A DNA stretch of 64,000 nt from an uncultured Pelagibacteraceae bacterium (GCA_902589725.1 CACITU010000001.1:124001-188000); one strand, 5' to 3'; numbered from the stretch's first letter, positions 34,261 to 43,673 are shown. The notes: generated by a model from the sequence alone, not told the origin. Numbers and translations: made by a program.

Positions 34261-35580
34261 TTAATTTTTCAAGTTATTAATAATTTTCAAAAAATTTGGA
34301 AAAGAAGTTCTAATAGAATCTTTGTCATAAATTTTCCATTTCCCTCCAAAAGATAGTGCTGCAATTACACTCGTCATAAATACTCTATGATCTTTTAAAT
34401 AATCTTTAATAATAATTTTTTTTCTTACAACTAAATTAGGGTTACCATAAATTTTAATAGAACTTTTAGTGCATACAGTTTTAATCCCCATCCTGTTAAG
34501 AATAATTGCACCCCATTTAAGTCTTGGACTTTCTTTTTGATTCAATTCGGATAAATTTCTAAAATAAGATACACCATTTGCTTTTGCAGCCACTAAGAAT
34601 ATTACGAGAAACTCGTCTATAGCTCCACTATTAAATTTTGCTGGGCAATTGATTGCTTTAATAGATTTGGGGCTTTTAATTTTTATATCAGCTAAATTTT
34701 CTCCTTTGTAGGTCCTCAAATTTTTGAAGATAATTTTTACACCCATTTTTCTTAAGATTTTTATTATACCTATTCTTGATGGATTAATATTCACATTACG
34801 TATAGTAAGTTCGGAGTTTTTTAAAAGAACAGTGAGTACAATAAAAAAAGCACTTGAGCTAATATCACTAGGAATATTATAGTTCAAAGGTTTTATCCTC
34901 TTGACTTTACTGACTTTAATTAAATCATATTTTTTTTTATTTTTTATGTTTAAAGGTAAATTTAAATATTTGCATAAAAGCTCAGTGTGATTTCTTGATT
35001 TTTTTGCTTTAATAGTTGTTGTGCCCTCTGTTCTCATTGCAGCAAATATAACTGAGCTCTTGCATTGAGCTGATCCTTTTTTCTCAAAATATTTAATTGG
35101 CTTTAGATTTGTCGATCCAATCATTTTGAGAGGCAGGTATCTATTGTTTTTTAATTTGAATTTTGCCCCAAACTTACTCAATGGTTCTGAAATTCTTGCA
35201 AAGTCTCTTTTTGATAAACTGTTATCTCCAATTAACTTTATTGTTGAAAATGAATTTACTAGAAGACCAAGGATTAATCTTCCTAATGTACCAGAGTTTT
35301 CAGCATTGATTATTAGATTTTTTCTATATTTATATCCGTTAAAACCTTTTCCATAAATTTTACACTCATTATTTTTAAATTCTGATTTTATACCCAATCT
35401 TTTAATAGCTTTTAGAGCTGCCAAAACATCTTCTGAAATGAGTAAATTTTTTGCTTTCGAGACGCCGCTAGCTAACGATGATAGTAAGACCCATCTTATA
35501 CTCAGACTTTTGTCACCGCTAACAGTAATTTTTTTTCTATATTCTTTTATTTTATCTTCAATAATTATTGAATTTGCCAT
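34261..35580 (-). CDS. aroA: 3-phosphoshikimate 1-carboxyvinyltransferase (EPSP synthase)
   Basis: Joins shikimate 3-phosphate and PEP. The 439-residue enzyme shows VSGDKSLSIRWVLLSSLASG near residue 19, NAENSGTLGRLILGLL near 91 (the NAGT-type loop), RDFARISEPL and SAQCKSSVIFAAM near 170. Near the C-terminus KDHRVFMTSVIAAL corresponds to the DHRxAM motif. It touches cmk with no gap. aroB and aroK lie elsewhere in the window. Confidence 0.94.
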   Translation of the reverse strand: MANSIIIEDKIKEYRKKITVSGDKSLSIRWVLLSSLASGVSKAKNLLISEDVLAALKAIKRLGIKSEFKNNECKIYGKGFNGYKYRKNLIINAENSGTLGRLILGLLVNSFSTIKLIGDNSLSKRDFARISEPLSKFGAKFKLKNNRYLPLKMIGSTNLKPIKYFEKKGSAQCKSSVIFAAMRTEGTTTIKAKKSRNHTELLCKYLNLPLNIKNKKKYDLIKVSKVKRIKPLNYNIPSDISSSAFFIVLTVLLKNSELTIRNVNINPSRIGIIKILRKMGVKIIFKNLRTYKGENLADIKIKSPKSIKAINCPAKFNSGAIDEFLVIFLVAAKANGVSYFRNLSELNQKESPRLKWGAIILNRMGIKTVCTKSSIKIYGNPNLVVRKKIIIKDYLKDHRVFMTSVIAALSFGGKWKIYDKDSIRTSFPNFLKIINNLKN

Positions 35581-35586
35581 GAAAGA

Positions 35587-36363
35587 TTAGTTAAATTTAA
35601 AATTATCACCAAAATATGCATTTCTTGCATTTATATCTTTCACCAAGTTTGAAGGTGTGTCCTCAGCAATAATTTTACCATTACTCAATATCATGGCAAC
35701 ATCAACACATGCTAGTAGATCTCTTGCCTGATGATCACATATACAAATTGTAATCTGATTTTCTTTTTGAAGATTTACAATTATTTCTTGTAACATTTTA
35801 ATAGTTAGAACATCTAGAGCAGCAAAACACTCATCTAAAAGTAGAACCTTGGGTTCACTCAATAAAGACAATGCTATTACTAATTTTTTTTTTTGACCCC
35901 CTGATAAAAATTTAGCTTTAATATCTTTTAAATTATCAAGATCAAACTTAGAAATTAAATAATTTATTCTATCAATTCTATATTTTTGATTATCAATAAC
36001 TATTTCACTAATCGCTTTTAAATTATCATGTAAAGTTAGATCATTAAAAAAACCACCATATTGAGGAACATAGCCTACTTTATATTTCTTTGTACGAAGA
36101 TAAACTGGATACTTAGTTACATCCTCACCTGCTATTTTTATGGTTCCTGTGCCTGGGCTTATTAAACCTGTTATTAGATTAAATATTGTTGACTTACCAA
36201 CACCATTTGGTCCAAGCATACCAAAAATTTGACCCTCATTAATCTTAAAATTTATATTATCTAAAATAAGTCTATTCCCATAAGAAAGAGAGATATTATT
36301 GAATTCAATTATAGAATTAATATTTTTAAAAGATTTGATTCGAAATTTTTTTATTATTGCCAT
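35587..36363 (-). CDS. lptB: LPS export ABC transporter ATP-binding protein LptB
   Basis: ATPase of the LptBFG complex that extracts lipopolysaccharide from the inner membrane. The 258 residues carry Walker A GPNGVGKST near 53, YVPQYGG as Q-loop region near 98, signature LSGGQKKKL near 158, Walker B VLLLDECFAALD near 178 and the switch His in ICDHQARDL. It lies 1 nt downstream of lptC. The lptA gene often found between them is absent. Confidence 0.92.
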   Translation of the reverse strand: MAIIKKFRIKSFKNINSIIEFNNISLSYGNRLILDNINFKINEGQIFGMLGPNGVGKSTIFNLITGLISPGTGTIKIAGEDVTKYPVYLRTKKYKVGYVPQYGGFFNDLTLHDNLKAISEIVIDNQKYRIDRINYLISKFDLDNLKDIKAKFLSGGQKKKLVIALSLLSEPKVLLLDECFAALDVLTIKMLQEIIVNLQKENQITICICDHQARDLLACVDVAMILSNGKIIAEDTPSNLVKDINARNAYFGDNFKFN

Positions 36364-36364
36364 T

Positions 36365-36949
36365 TTATTTTTTACTTTGAATATTCACTTTCTTTTCTTT
36401 TTCATACATAAATATTTTCGTATCTTTAGTTTTTATATTCATTTCAAGTGCATCTGCTCTCAATATATTTTCTAAATTTGTATAAATTATATTTTTAGAA
36501 ATCATTAATAAATTTTTTTCTAGCGAAAAATCTAAATAATCTCCAATAATTTTATTATCTAAATAATTTATTATTACATTTTTAGAAAAGATTGTATCAA
36601 AATTATTTGAATTATATCTACCATAATTAGAAGTAATGTTGATATCATCTGAGTCTTTCAATTGAATTAAACCTTTCACACCTGTTAAGTATAATATATT
36701 AGGTTTAGAATAGTCTATTTCACCTTCAAGTGCAGTTATAGTATATTGGTTACCGTCAGCATCCATAGATGTGTACATTACATCTTTAATAATATTTGAA
36801 TTGTAAATTTCATCATTAGTTTTTTCAATAAGTGGTTCTTTAGTTTCAGTAACTTCAATTTTTTTAAAAAATTTCGAGTAAAAAATTAAAGACAAAATCA
36901 GTAAAACTAAAATTGTTAAAGATATGTGAACAATTTTTTTAGCTTTCAT
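36365..36949 (-). CDS. lptC: LptC-like periplasmic LPS-transport protein
   Basis: The 194-residue protein starts with a single membrane segment (about residues 9-28), followed by a periplasmic part of short beta repeats: MDADGNQYTITALEGEIDY, ILYLTGVKGLIQLKDSDDI and ITSNYGRYNSNNF. This is the LptC layout of membrane anchor plus beta-jellyroll. It sits directly between kdsD (KDO synthesis) and lptB. It could stand in for part of LptA, but the anchor favours LptC. Confidence 0.78.
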   Translation of the reverse strand: MKAKKIVHISLTILVLLILSLIFYSKFFKKIEVTETKEPLIEKTNDEIYNSNIIKDVMYTSMDADGNQYTITALEGEIDYSKPNILYLTGVKGLIQLKDSDDINITSNYGRYNSNNFDTIFSKNVIINYLDNKIIGDYLDFSLEKNLLMISKNIIYTNLENILRADALEMNIKTKDTKIFMYEKEKKVNIQSKK

Positions 36950-37918
36950 TTATGAGATATTTGACTGCAAAATAGTATGAACATGTATTACCCCTATAGT
37001 AGTAAAAGGTTTTCTTTTATTATTAACAATTAGTGAGGTAATCTTATTACTATTCATTAAAGATAATGCTTTTGCTGCTAATTCATTTTTATCGATAAAT
37101 ATAGGTTTTTTTGTCATTATTTTTTTTACTGGTAGTGATTGTAAATTTAAATTTTTTTGGCTGAATCTCCTTATTTGTCCATCAGTAATAATTCCAGTGG
37201 TCAATTTATTTTTATTTCTCACAACCAACATTCCTAATTTTTTTTCACTCAAGATTTTCAATGCTTTAATCATTTGCACATTCTCATTTACAAAAGGTAT
37301 TTTTTTTCCAGTTATCATAATATCTTCAACAGTTTTTAGTTGTGCTCCCAGACTTCCTGCTGGATGTAACTTTTTAAAATCCATCTTACCAAATTTTTTA
37401 TACTTCATTGTAGCAATTGCTAAAGCATCACCCAAGGCAAGTTGAACAGTTGTGCTTGCAGTGGGAACTATACCTTCAGCTTCAATTACTTTTGGTACTA
37501 AAAGTGTTATGTCTGAACTTTTATATAAAATAGATTCTTTTTTAGATACAATACCTATTAATAATATTTTATTTCTTTTTGCATACTGAATAATATTTTT
37601 TAATTCAGCAGTTTCACCTGAATTACTAATTAAAATTAATATATCTTTTTTAGATATCATACCTAGATCACCATGAGAAGCTTCACTTGCTGAAATACTA
37701 AACGAGGGTGTCCCAACTGAAGCTAATGTAGCTGCAATCTTTGAGGCAATAAGGCCACTCTTGCCCACTCCACATAAAATAACTTTAGAATTGCACCTAG
37801 CTATTTGTTTCACTGCCTCAGTAAAAGATGTATGGATGTTTTTTTTAAGTTTTTGTAGGGCTTGAATTTCTAAATTAATTACATCTTTTGCAACTATTGT
37901 ATATTTATTTTTATTCAT
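36950..37918 (-). CDS. kdsD: Arabinose-5-phosphate isomerase (KpsF/GutQ family)
   Basis: Converts ribulose 5-phosphate to arabinose 5-phosphate for KDO in LPS. The 322 residues hold an N-terminal SIS domain (CGVGKSGLIASKIAATLASV near 45, SASEASHGDLGMI, SNSGETAEL) and two CBS domains (about 200-322; ITDGQIRRF). I chose the ATG at 37918, sharing a base with the upstream rnd stop (TAATG), over one 12 nt earlier. kdsB at 42942 uses the downstream product KDO. Confidence 0.9.
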   Translation of the reverse strand: MNKNKYTIVAKDVINLEIQALQKLKKNIHTSFTEAVKQIARCNSKVILCGVGKSGLIASKIAATLASVGTPSFSISASEASHGDLGMISKKDILILISNSGETAELKNIIQYAKRNKILLIGIVSKKESILYKSSDITLLVPKVIEAEGIVPTASTTVQLALGDALAIATMKYKKFGKMDFKKLHPAGSLGAQLKTVEDIMITGKKIPFVNENVQMIKALKILSEKKLGMLVVRNKNKLTTGIITDGQIRRFSQKNLNLQSLPVKKIMTKKPIFIDKNELAAKALSLMNSNKITSLIVNNKRKPFTTIGVIHVHTILQSNIS

Positions 37919-38529
37919 TAATGTGACCAAATATCATCCCTAAATAAAGCCAGATCAAGATCTACTCTTGTCTTTAAAAATTTTAAACAATTCTGATAAA
38001 GTTTAATTCTGTCTTCTCTAACTAATATTTTGTTTAACTCTTCATGAATTTTGTGTAAATAAATAACATCGTTTGCACAATATTTTAATTGTGAAGGAGT
38101 TAACTCCCCACCAAAATCAGAATTCTGAAATTGTTTACTAATATCTATGTTTATAAATTCTTTAATTAAAGTTTTTAAAGAATGATTCTCTGAATAAGAT
38201 CTTGCCAACTTTGATGCGATTTTGGTATCTAGAATGTTGTTAGTTTCTGTTTTTAAATAATATTTAATATGAGCCATATCTGCTCTAGCATAGTGAAAAA
38301 TTTTTACTATTTTTTCATCATTTAATAAATTAACTAAATTAGGAGCTTTATAATTTTCTCTGTCAAATTGAACTATATGTGCTTCTGAGTTACCGCTGGA
38401 TATTTGAATAAGGCAAAGTGGGTCACGTCTGACATTTAGACCCATAAACTCACCGTCAACAGCTATTATATTGCCTAAATTTAAATCATCTGGTAGATCA
38501 TTTTTATATAATTGAATTTTATTACTCAT
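37918..38529 (-). CDS. rnd: RNase D-like 3'-5' exonuclease, short form
   Basis: The 203-residue protein contains only the DEDDy exonuclease domain: NIIAVDGEFMGLN near residue 20 (first D and E), KIFHYARADMAHIKY near 74 and LKYCANDVIYLHKI near 150 (Y and D). The HRDC domains of E. coli RNase D are missing, as in other short alphaproteobacterial forms. The likely role is trimming tRNA 3' ends. It heads the 12-kb minus-strand run and starts only 18 nt from the divergent reductase gene. Confidence 0.86.
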   Translation of the reverse strand: MSNKIQLYKNDLPDDLNLGNIIAVDGEFMGLNVRRDPLCLIQISSGNSEAHIVQFDRENYKAPNLVNLLNDEKIVKIFHYARADMAHIKYYLKTETNNILDTKIASKLARSYSENHSLKTLIKEFINIDISKQFQNSDFGGELTPSQLKYCANDVIYLHKIHEELNKILVREDRIKLYQNCLKFLKTRVDLDLALFRDDIWSH

Positions 38530-38547
38530 TTTTAAAAATATTTATAT

Positions 38548-39534
38548 ATGAAAGGAAAAAATTGTCTAATTTTTGGTGGTAGTGGTCAAATCGGTAGAAA
38601 CTTGATTAGAAAACTCACAAAGAATGAATTTAGAGTAACTGTTGTAACTAGAAACATTCATCAAAAAAGCTATATAATAAAAACTCAAGCTAATGCTGGA
38701 TATATTGATATAGTAGAAGCTAATATTTTTGACGAAAAAAAACTTAGAAATCTTTTTTTAAAAAACGATATTTGTATTAATTTAATAGGGATTTTATTTG
38801 AACAAAAAAAAGGAAATACTTTTAAAAATATTCATACAGTTTTTCCATCTTTATTAGCTAAACTCTCTAAAGAATACAACCTTAAACATTTTATTCATTT
38901 GTCAGCTTTAGGTATTAATGAGGCACTAGACTCAAATTATGCTCAAAGTAAACTTCAAGGAGAAAATGAAGTATTAAAAAACTTTCCTTTAGCAACTATT
39001 TTACGACCATCAGTTGTTTATTCGGTAGATGATAATTTTACAACGAACTTTATGACTTTATTAAATAGATTACCTTTTTTTCCACTTTATTATAAAGGAA
39101 ATACTAAGTTTGCACCAATTCATTGTTCAGATTTAACAGATACAATTCATTATATTATTTCAAATAATATATATTCTAAAATTATAGAGTGTGTAGGTCC
39201 TGAAATAATAAGTTTTAAAGAAATATTAAATAGACTATTAAGACTTATTGGAAAAAAAAGAATTTTATTACCTTTCCCTTTACAATTAGCTCAAATTTCA
39301 GCAAGATTTTTTGAAATAATGCCTAAACCTTTACTAACTAGAGATCAATTAAGGTTATTAAAATATAACAATATTCCTTCGGGTAAATATAAGACTAATT
39401 CAGATATAGGTATCCCAAGTCTTAGATTATTTGATGAAGAAGTCAAAAAATATTGTTATATGTGGAAAGATGGCGGTCAGTTTTCTACAGATAAATATAA
39501 ATCTAACAAAGATTTAGAAAATGAAACTACTTAA
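38548..39534 (+). CDS. NDUFA9-like NAD(P)-binding protein (extended SDR)
   Basis: The 328-residue Rossmann protein has the nucleotide loop FGGSGQIGRNLIRKL at residues 9-23, CINLIGILFEQKKGNTF near 76, HLSALGINEALDSNYAQSK near 114 with a YxxxK-like site, and LRPSVVYSVDDNF near 152. These match the alphaproteobacterial relatives of the mitochondrial complex I subunit NDUFA9. The role is probably in complex I assembly or quinone chemistry, which is family inference. Its stop is 2 nt from the convergent gcrA stop. Confidence 0.85.
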   Translation: MKGKNCLIFGGSGQIGRNLIRKLTKNEFRVTVVTRNIHQKSYIIKTQANAGYIDIVEANIFDEKKLRNLFLKNDICINLIGILFEQKKGNTFKNIHTVFPSLLAKLSKEYNLKHFIHLSALGINEALDSNYAQSKLQGENEVLKNFPLATILRPSVVYSVDDNFTTNFMTLLNRLPFFPLYYKGNTKFAPIHCSDLTDTIHYIISNNIYSKIIECVGPEIISFKEILNRLLRLIGKKRILLPFPLQLAQISARFFEIMPKPLLTRDQLRLLKYNNIPSGKYKTNSDIGIPSLRLFDEEVKKYCYMWKDGGQFSTDKYKSNKDLENETT

Positions 39535-39536
39535 AT

Positions 39537-40031
39537 TTATGCTGATTGTATTTTTTTTTCTATAAAGTTAGTAGCATCTTCTTTTTCAGCGACATCCTCT
39601 TTTTTACCCTTTGGTTGGTAGGCATACAGCAAATGTAATTTGCAATAAGAAAAATCTTTTAATGATGATCTCCCACAAAAATAAAATGATTTTTCATCAG
39701 GATGTCCAATTGGCCATTTACAAGAATTTTCATCTAACTCTTCGAGTTGTTTAGGGTTTTCTGGCTCAAAATCTTTTTCTATAATTAATGATTTAAACTT
39801 ACTTTTTCTTCCTCTTTTAATTTTAATATTTTTTTCATTTGTACTACTCTCTAAATTTCGATTTGAAACTGCATTTCTTGTTTTAATTTTTGCAGATAAA
39901 TTTAGTCTATGCGCTTTACCAATTACTGCATTTCTACTTATGCCACCAATTATTTCAGCAATCTGGCTTGCCGTATTTCCTTTACCCCATAGTTCTTTAA
40001 GTTTTTCAACTTTTTCCTCTGTCCAGCTCAT
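39537..40031 (-). CDS. gcrA: GcrA cell cycle regulator
   Basis: GcrA is the alphaproteobacterial regulator that binds sigma-70 RNA polymerase at methylated promoters. The 164-residue protein starts MSWTEEKVEKLKELWGKG, continues with ISRNAVIGKAHRLNL (helix-turn-helix), a basic linker (about 55-95) and the C-terminal CKWPIGHPDEKSFYFCGRSS with SYCKLHLLYAYQP. The ATG at 40031 was preferred to one two codons earlier because the family begins MSWT. No DNA methylase gene (ccrM) is in the window. Confidence 0.94.
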   Translation of the reverse strand: MSWTEEKVEKLKELWGKGNTASQIAEIIGGISRNAVIGKAHRLNLSAKIKTRNAVSNRNLESSTNEKNIKIKRGRKSKFKSLIIEKDFEPENPKQLEELDENSCKWPIGHPDEKSFYFCGRSSLKDFSYCKLHLLYAYQPKGKKEDVAEKEDATNFIEKKIQSA

Positions 40032-40199
40032 AATCAATATGTTGTATCTTGTTTATGTAAAACAACAATATACTGATATAAAATTAAATTAAACAAACAA
40101 AAAATGAGACTTATCAACAGTAAATTTAATTTTAACCATCAATATATTTTCAATCTCAACTTGTATTAATAATTAAACTCAATAAAACAAATTAAATTT

Positions 40200-41366
40200 A
40201 TGAGTTATTTAGCAAAAAATTATAATAGAAAAAAAATTTCCTTTAAATACGGTAAAGGTAGCTATTTATATTCTACTGATAAAAAAAAATATTTAGATTT
40301 TGTGCAAGGAATAGCAGTTAATTCATTAGGCCATGCACATCCTAAATTAGTTAAAACTATAAAAGACCAATCAAAAAAATTATGGCATGTGTCTAATGCA
40401 TTTCAAATTCCAGAGGGAGAAACATTGGCTAAAAAGTTATGTAAAAAAACTTTTGCTAATTATGTTATGTTTCAAAATAGTGGCGCTGAAGCTACTGAAG
40501 CAGCAATTAAAGTTGCTAGAAGATATTTTTACTCAATAGGTAAACCAAATAAAAATAGAATATTGTGCATTAAAAACTCATTCCATGGAAGAACTTTGGC
40601 AGCAATTTTTGCTAGTGGATCGAAGAAAATGACTGAAGGATTTGGTCCAAAAATAAAAGGTTTTGATCACTTCAATTATGGGGATCATAATTCTCTAAAG
40701 AAGAAAATTAATAAAAATACAGCAGCAATAATGGTTGAAACTATTATGGGAGAAGGTGGTATCAAAGTTATTCCTGATTGGTGTCTGAAAGAATTAAGAG
40801 AATTATGTAACAAAAAAAACATATTATTGATACTTGATGAAGTCCAGTGTGGGATAGGAAGATCTGGTGATTTCTTTGCTTTTGAAAAATCAAAAGTAAA
40901 ACCTGATATTGTACCAATTGCAAAAGGAATAGGAGGAGGATTTCCTATTGGAGCAGTTTTAATGAATAAAAAAGTTGCTTCAAGTATGACACCAGGTACT
41001 CATGGATCAACATTTGGCGGAAATCCTTTGGCGATGTCTGTTGGAAATGCAGTAATGGATATAATATCAAAAAAGAAATTTTTAAATAATATAAAAAGTT
41101 TATCAAAATATTTTTTATTTAAACTAAACAAAATTCAGGAAAAATATCCAAGTGTTATAAAGCAAATAAGAGGAAAAGGTTTTTTAATTGGTATACAATT
41201 ATATAAAGATCAAACTGAATTTATAAAAAAATTGATGGATAATCAACTATTAACTATTCGTGCAGCAGAAAATGTAGTTCGTCTTTTACCTCCATTGAAT
41301 GTAAAAAAAAATGAAATTGATATAGCAATCAAAATAATTGAAAAGGTATGTTTACAGATAAAATAA
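40200..41366 (+). CDS. argD: Acetylornithine aminotransferase
   Basis: PLP transaminase of arginine synthesis. The 388 residues show FQNSGAEATEAAIKVARRYF near 95, KNSFHGRTLAAIFASG near 128, LILDEVQCGIGRSGDFFAFE near 206 (PLP Asp) and PIAKGIGGGFPIGAVLMN near 240 with the PLP lysine. It may also act as succinyl-DAP aminotransferase in the dapD/dapE route, as in other bacteria (inference). argF follows by 1 nt. Confidence 0.94.
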   Translation: MSYLAKNYNRKKISFKYGKGSYLYSTDKKKYLDFVQGIAVNSLGHAHPKLVKTIKDQSKKLWHVSNAFQIPEGETLAKKLCKKTFANYVMFQNSGAEATEAAIKVARRYFYSIGKPNKNRILCIKNSFHGRTLAAIFASGSKKMTEGFGPKIKGFDHFNYGDHNSLKKKINKNTAAIMVETIMGEGGIKVIPDWCLKELRELCNKKNILLILDEVQCGIGRSGDFFAFEKSKVKPDIVPIAKGIGGGFPIGAVLMNKKVASSMTPGTHGSTFGGNPLAMSVGNAVMDIISKKKFLNNIKSLSKYFLFKLNKIQEKYPSVIKQIRGKGFLIGIQLYKDQTEFIKKLMDNQLLTIRAAENVVRLLPPLNVKKNEIDIAIKIIEKVCLQIK

Positions 41367-41367
41367 T

Positions 41368-42297
41368 ATGAAACACTTTATTAATTTAAAGGATATACCT
41401 GCAAAAGATCTTAGAAAGATTATTGCTGATGCAAAAAAAAGAAAAATTTTAAGAAAAAAACTAAACACATTAGAGGTTGATAAGGGTGCACCCTTAAAAG
41501 GTAAATTATTAATTCAAATGTTTGAAAAATCTAGTTTGCGAACTAGATTAAGCTTTTATTTAGCCATCAAACAACTCGGTGGAGGTACTATAACCTTGAG
41601 ATCTAATGAGCTTCATTTAGGTCAAGGTGGAGAAAGTATTGCTGATACGGCTAAAATTCTTTCAACTTATGGTGATGGATTTATGCTTAGAACTGATAGT
41701 AATAAAAAAATTGAAAAGTTTGAAAAGCATTTATCAATTCCCGTAATTAATGGTTTAAGCCCATCGTCACATCCTACTCAGGTTTTATCTGATATTTTTA
41801 CAGTTGAGGAAATAATGAAAAAACCTATTTCAAAATTAAATATTTGTTGGATTGGTGACTCCAATAATGTTTTGGATAGTTTAATAGCTGCATCAGTAAA
41901 ATTTTCTTATAAACTAAGTATTGGTTGCCCAAAAAAATTTGAACCAGGAAAAGAAGTTAGAGCTTGGGTCAAAAAAAATAATAAGCAAATTTATATTTAT
42001 AATGATGCGAAAAAAGCAGTATCTGGAGCAGATGTAATTTTTTCTGATAAAGTTATTTCTTTAAACGACAAAGTTAATAAGAAGAAAAAAATAAAAGCGT
42101 TTAAAAATTTTAAAATTGATAAAAAACTAATGAGTTATGCAAAAAAAAGTTGTATTTTTTTACATTGTTTGCCCAGAGGTGATGAGGTAAGTGATTATGT
42201 TTTTTTAGGTAAAAAATCTCACGTGTGGCAACAAGCGCTCAATAGAGTTCATGTTCAAAAAAGCATTTTATTATATTGTTTTGGAAAATTAAGGTAA
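41368..42297 (+). CDS. argF: Ornithine carbamoyltransferase
   Basis: Makes citrulline from ornithine and carbamoyl phosphate. The 309-residue enzyme has the carbamoyl-phosphate loop as KSSLRTRLSF near 55 (STRTR in most enzymes, here SLRTR), HLGQGGESIADTAK, SPSSHPTQVLSDIFT near 131, CWIGDSNNVLDS near 157 and HCLPRGDEVSDYVF near 268. Its last 9 nt overlap the convergent cytochrome gene. Confidence 0.93.
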   Translation: MKHFINLKDIPAKDLRKIIADAKKRKILRKKLNTLEVDKGAPLKGKLLIQMFEKSSLRTRLSFYLAIKQLGGGTITLRSNELHLGQGGESIADTAKILSTYGDGFMLRTDSNKKIEKFEKHLSIPVINGLSPSSHPTQVLSDIFTVEEIMKKPISKLNICWIGDSNNVLDSLIAASVKFSYKLSIGCPKKFEPGKEVRAWVKKNNKQIYIYNDAKKAVSGADVIFSDKVISLNDKVNKKKKIKAFKNFKIDKKLMSYAKKSCIFLHCLPRGDEVSDYVFLGKKSHVWQQALNRVHVQKSILLYCFGKLR

Positions 42298-42828
42298 TGG
42301 CAAAGGTCTGTCTGAATTTTCATTTAGATATTTAATTACAGAGGCTCTATCTTTTTCTTTTCGTAAACCTGCATAAGCCATCTTTGTTCCCTTAATCCAT
42401 TTTGCAGGTTTAATTAAAAATCCATTTAGTTCTTCAAAAGTCCATTCTTTATCATACGCTGCTAAAGCCTTAGAATACTTATAATCCTCAACCCCTCCAA
42501 CTTTTCTTCCCACAACATTATATAGTGCTGGACCAATGGCATTCTTACCTCCCTTAACAATTGAATGACAAGCTGCGCATTTTTTAAAAACTTTTTCACC
42601 ATGCGCAACATCTCCCATTGCCATTAAGGCTGATATATCAATTTTGTCTGATGTGGTACTTGAACTAGTTGTGGATACAGTGGTTGCAGTTTCTACTTCT
42701 ACTGAATAACCAGGTGTCTCAGGTTTTTCTACGTGAAATATAACGTCAGACAATTTTCCAATTCCAATAACAAGCAAGGCAACCATTAAAACTGCAGCAA
42801 CTATTTTGTTTATTTCAAAAGAATCCAT
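42289..42828 (-). CDS. Membrane-anchored cytochrome c (CycM type)
   Basis: The 179-residue protein has an uncleaved N-terminal membrane anchor (about residues 8-27), a Thr/Ser-rich linker (45-60) and a class I cytochrome c domain with heme site CAACHSIVKGG near 84 and KGTKMAYAGLR with the distal Met ligand near 147. This is the pattern of CycM, which carries electrons from the bc1 complex to cytochrome oxidase. It is transcribed away from kdsB with a 113-nt gap. Confidence 0.9.
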   Translation of the reverse strand: MDSFEINKIVAAVLMVALLVIGIGKLSDVIFHVEKPETPGYSVEVETATTVSTTSSSTTSDKIDISALMAMGDVAHGEKVFKKCAACHSIVKGGKNAIGPALYNVVGRKVGGVEDYKYSKALAAYDKEWTFEELNGFLIKPAKWIKGTKMAYAGLRKEKDRASVIKYLNENSDRPLPLP

Positions 42829-42897
42829 TTTTTCTAAATTTTGTAGTGAACGTATAACATGATAAATTAAAAAAAAGCTAAAATTTAATGTATAAAT

Positions 42898-42927
42898 TTG
42901 CCTCTATAGTTGTTTAATGAGTATAAT
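42898..42927 (+). promoter_or_regulatory. kdsB: Candidate sigma-70 promoter for kdsB-pheA
   Basis: TTGCCT (42898-42903) and a perfect TATAAT (42922-42927) are 18 nt apart. Transcription would start near 42934, giving a leader of only about 8 nt before the kdsB ATG at 42942. The short leader fits the lack of a Shine-Dalgarno site. Confidence 0.5.
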
Positions 42928-42941
42928 AATTTGAAAATATA

Positions 42942-43673
42942 ATGAAAACTTTAGTAATTATACCTTCTAGAATGTCTGCAACGAGGCTGCCAGGTAAACC
43001 GTTATTAAAAATAAAAGGTTTATCAATTATATCACATGTGTCTAAAGTAGCAGAAGAAGCCAATATTGGAGACGTGATTGTAGCTACAGAGGATCAAGAA
43101 ATTATTGATGATGTTAAAAGTAATGGATTCAATGCTATTTTGACCAACAATAAACACAAGACTGGAACAGATAGAATTCACGAAGCACTTAAAAAATCAA
43201 ATGTTAGAGACGTTGATTTCATTATGAATTTACAAGGTGATGAACCAGCAATCGACATTCATGATATAAAAAGTTTGAATGACAAAATGGTAAAAAATAA
43301 TTCTAATTTAGGAACTCTAGCAGCAAAAATAAAAGATAGCAAAAACCTTAATAATGAAAATATAGTTAAGGTCATCACTGAAAACAGGCTAGAAGGAGGT
43401 CATTTTCCAAAGGCAGTATCCTTTTCAAGAAAAGCTGAGCAGGTAGAAAATATTTATCACCATATTGGAATTTATTGTTATTCAAGAGATTGTCTTGAAA
43501 AATTTGTTCACTTAGATCAATCCAAAAATGAAATAGAAAATCGACTAGAGCAATTAAGAGCATTAGATAATAATATTGATATCAATGTTTCACTTGCTAT
43601 GTCATCTCCAATAGGAGTAGATACTGAAGAAGATTATCTAGCCTTAAAAAAAATAATGGAATATAAGAATTGA
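42942..43673 (+). CDS. kdsB: 3-deoxy-manno-octulosonate cytidylyltransferase
   Basis: Activates KDO to CMP-KDO for LPS core synthesis. The 243-residue nucleotidyltransferase starts with IIPSRMSATRLPGKPLLKI (CTP-binding), then VATEDQEI near 48, NKHKTGTDRIHEAL near 71 and FIMNLQGDEPAID near 95. The C-terminal QLRALDNNIDINV matches QLRxLExG. It uses the product line begun by kdsD. It overlaps pheA by 4 nt (ATGA-type overlap). Confidence 0.95.
   Translation: MKTLVIIPSRMSATRLPGKPLLKIKGLSIISHVSKVAEEANIGDVIVATEDQEIIDDVKSNGFNAILTNNKHKTGTDRIHEALKKSNVRDVDFIMNLQGDEPAIDIHDIKSLNDKMVKNNSNLGTLAAKIKDSKNLNNENIVKVITENRLEGGHFPKAVSFSRKAEQVENIYHHIGIYCYSRDCLEKFVHLDQSKNEIENRLEQLRALDNNIDINVSLAMSSPIGVDTEEDYLALKKIMEYKN

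Noticed and set aside
36365-36949. Calling this gene lptA rather than lptC
   Set aside because: It has an uncleaved-looking N-terminal membrane segment without a signal-peptidase site, which fits LptC; LptA is soluble and exported.
40038-40199. Possible small RNA or riboswitch between gcrA and argD
   Set aside because: The 160-nt gap is plain AT-rich DNA without a stable hairpin or known aptamer pattern; it is best read as two divergent promoters.
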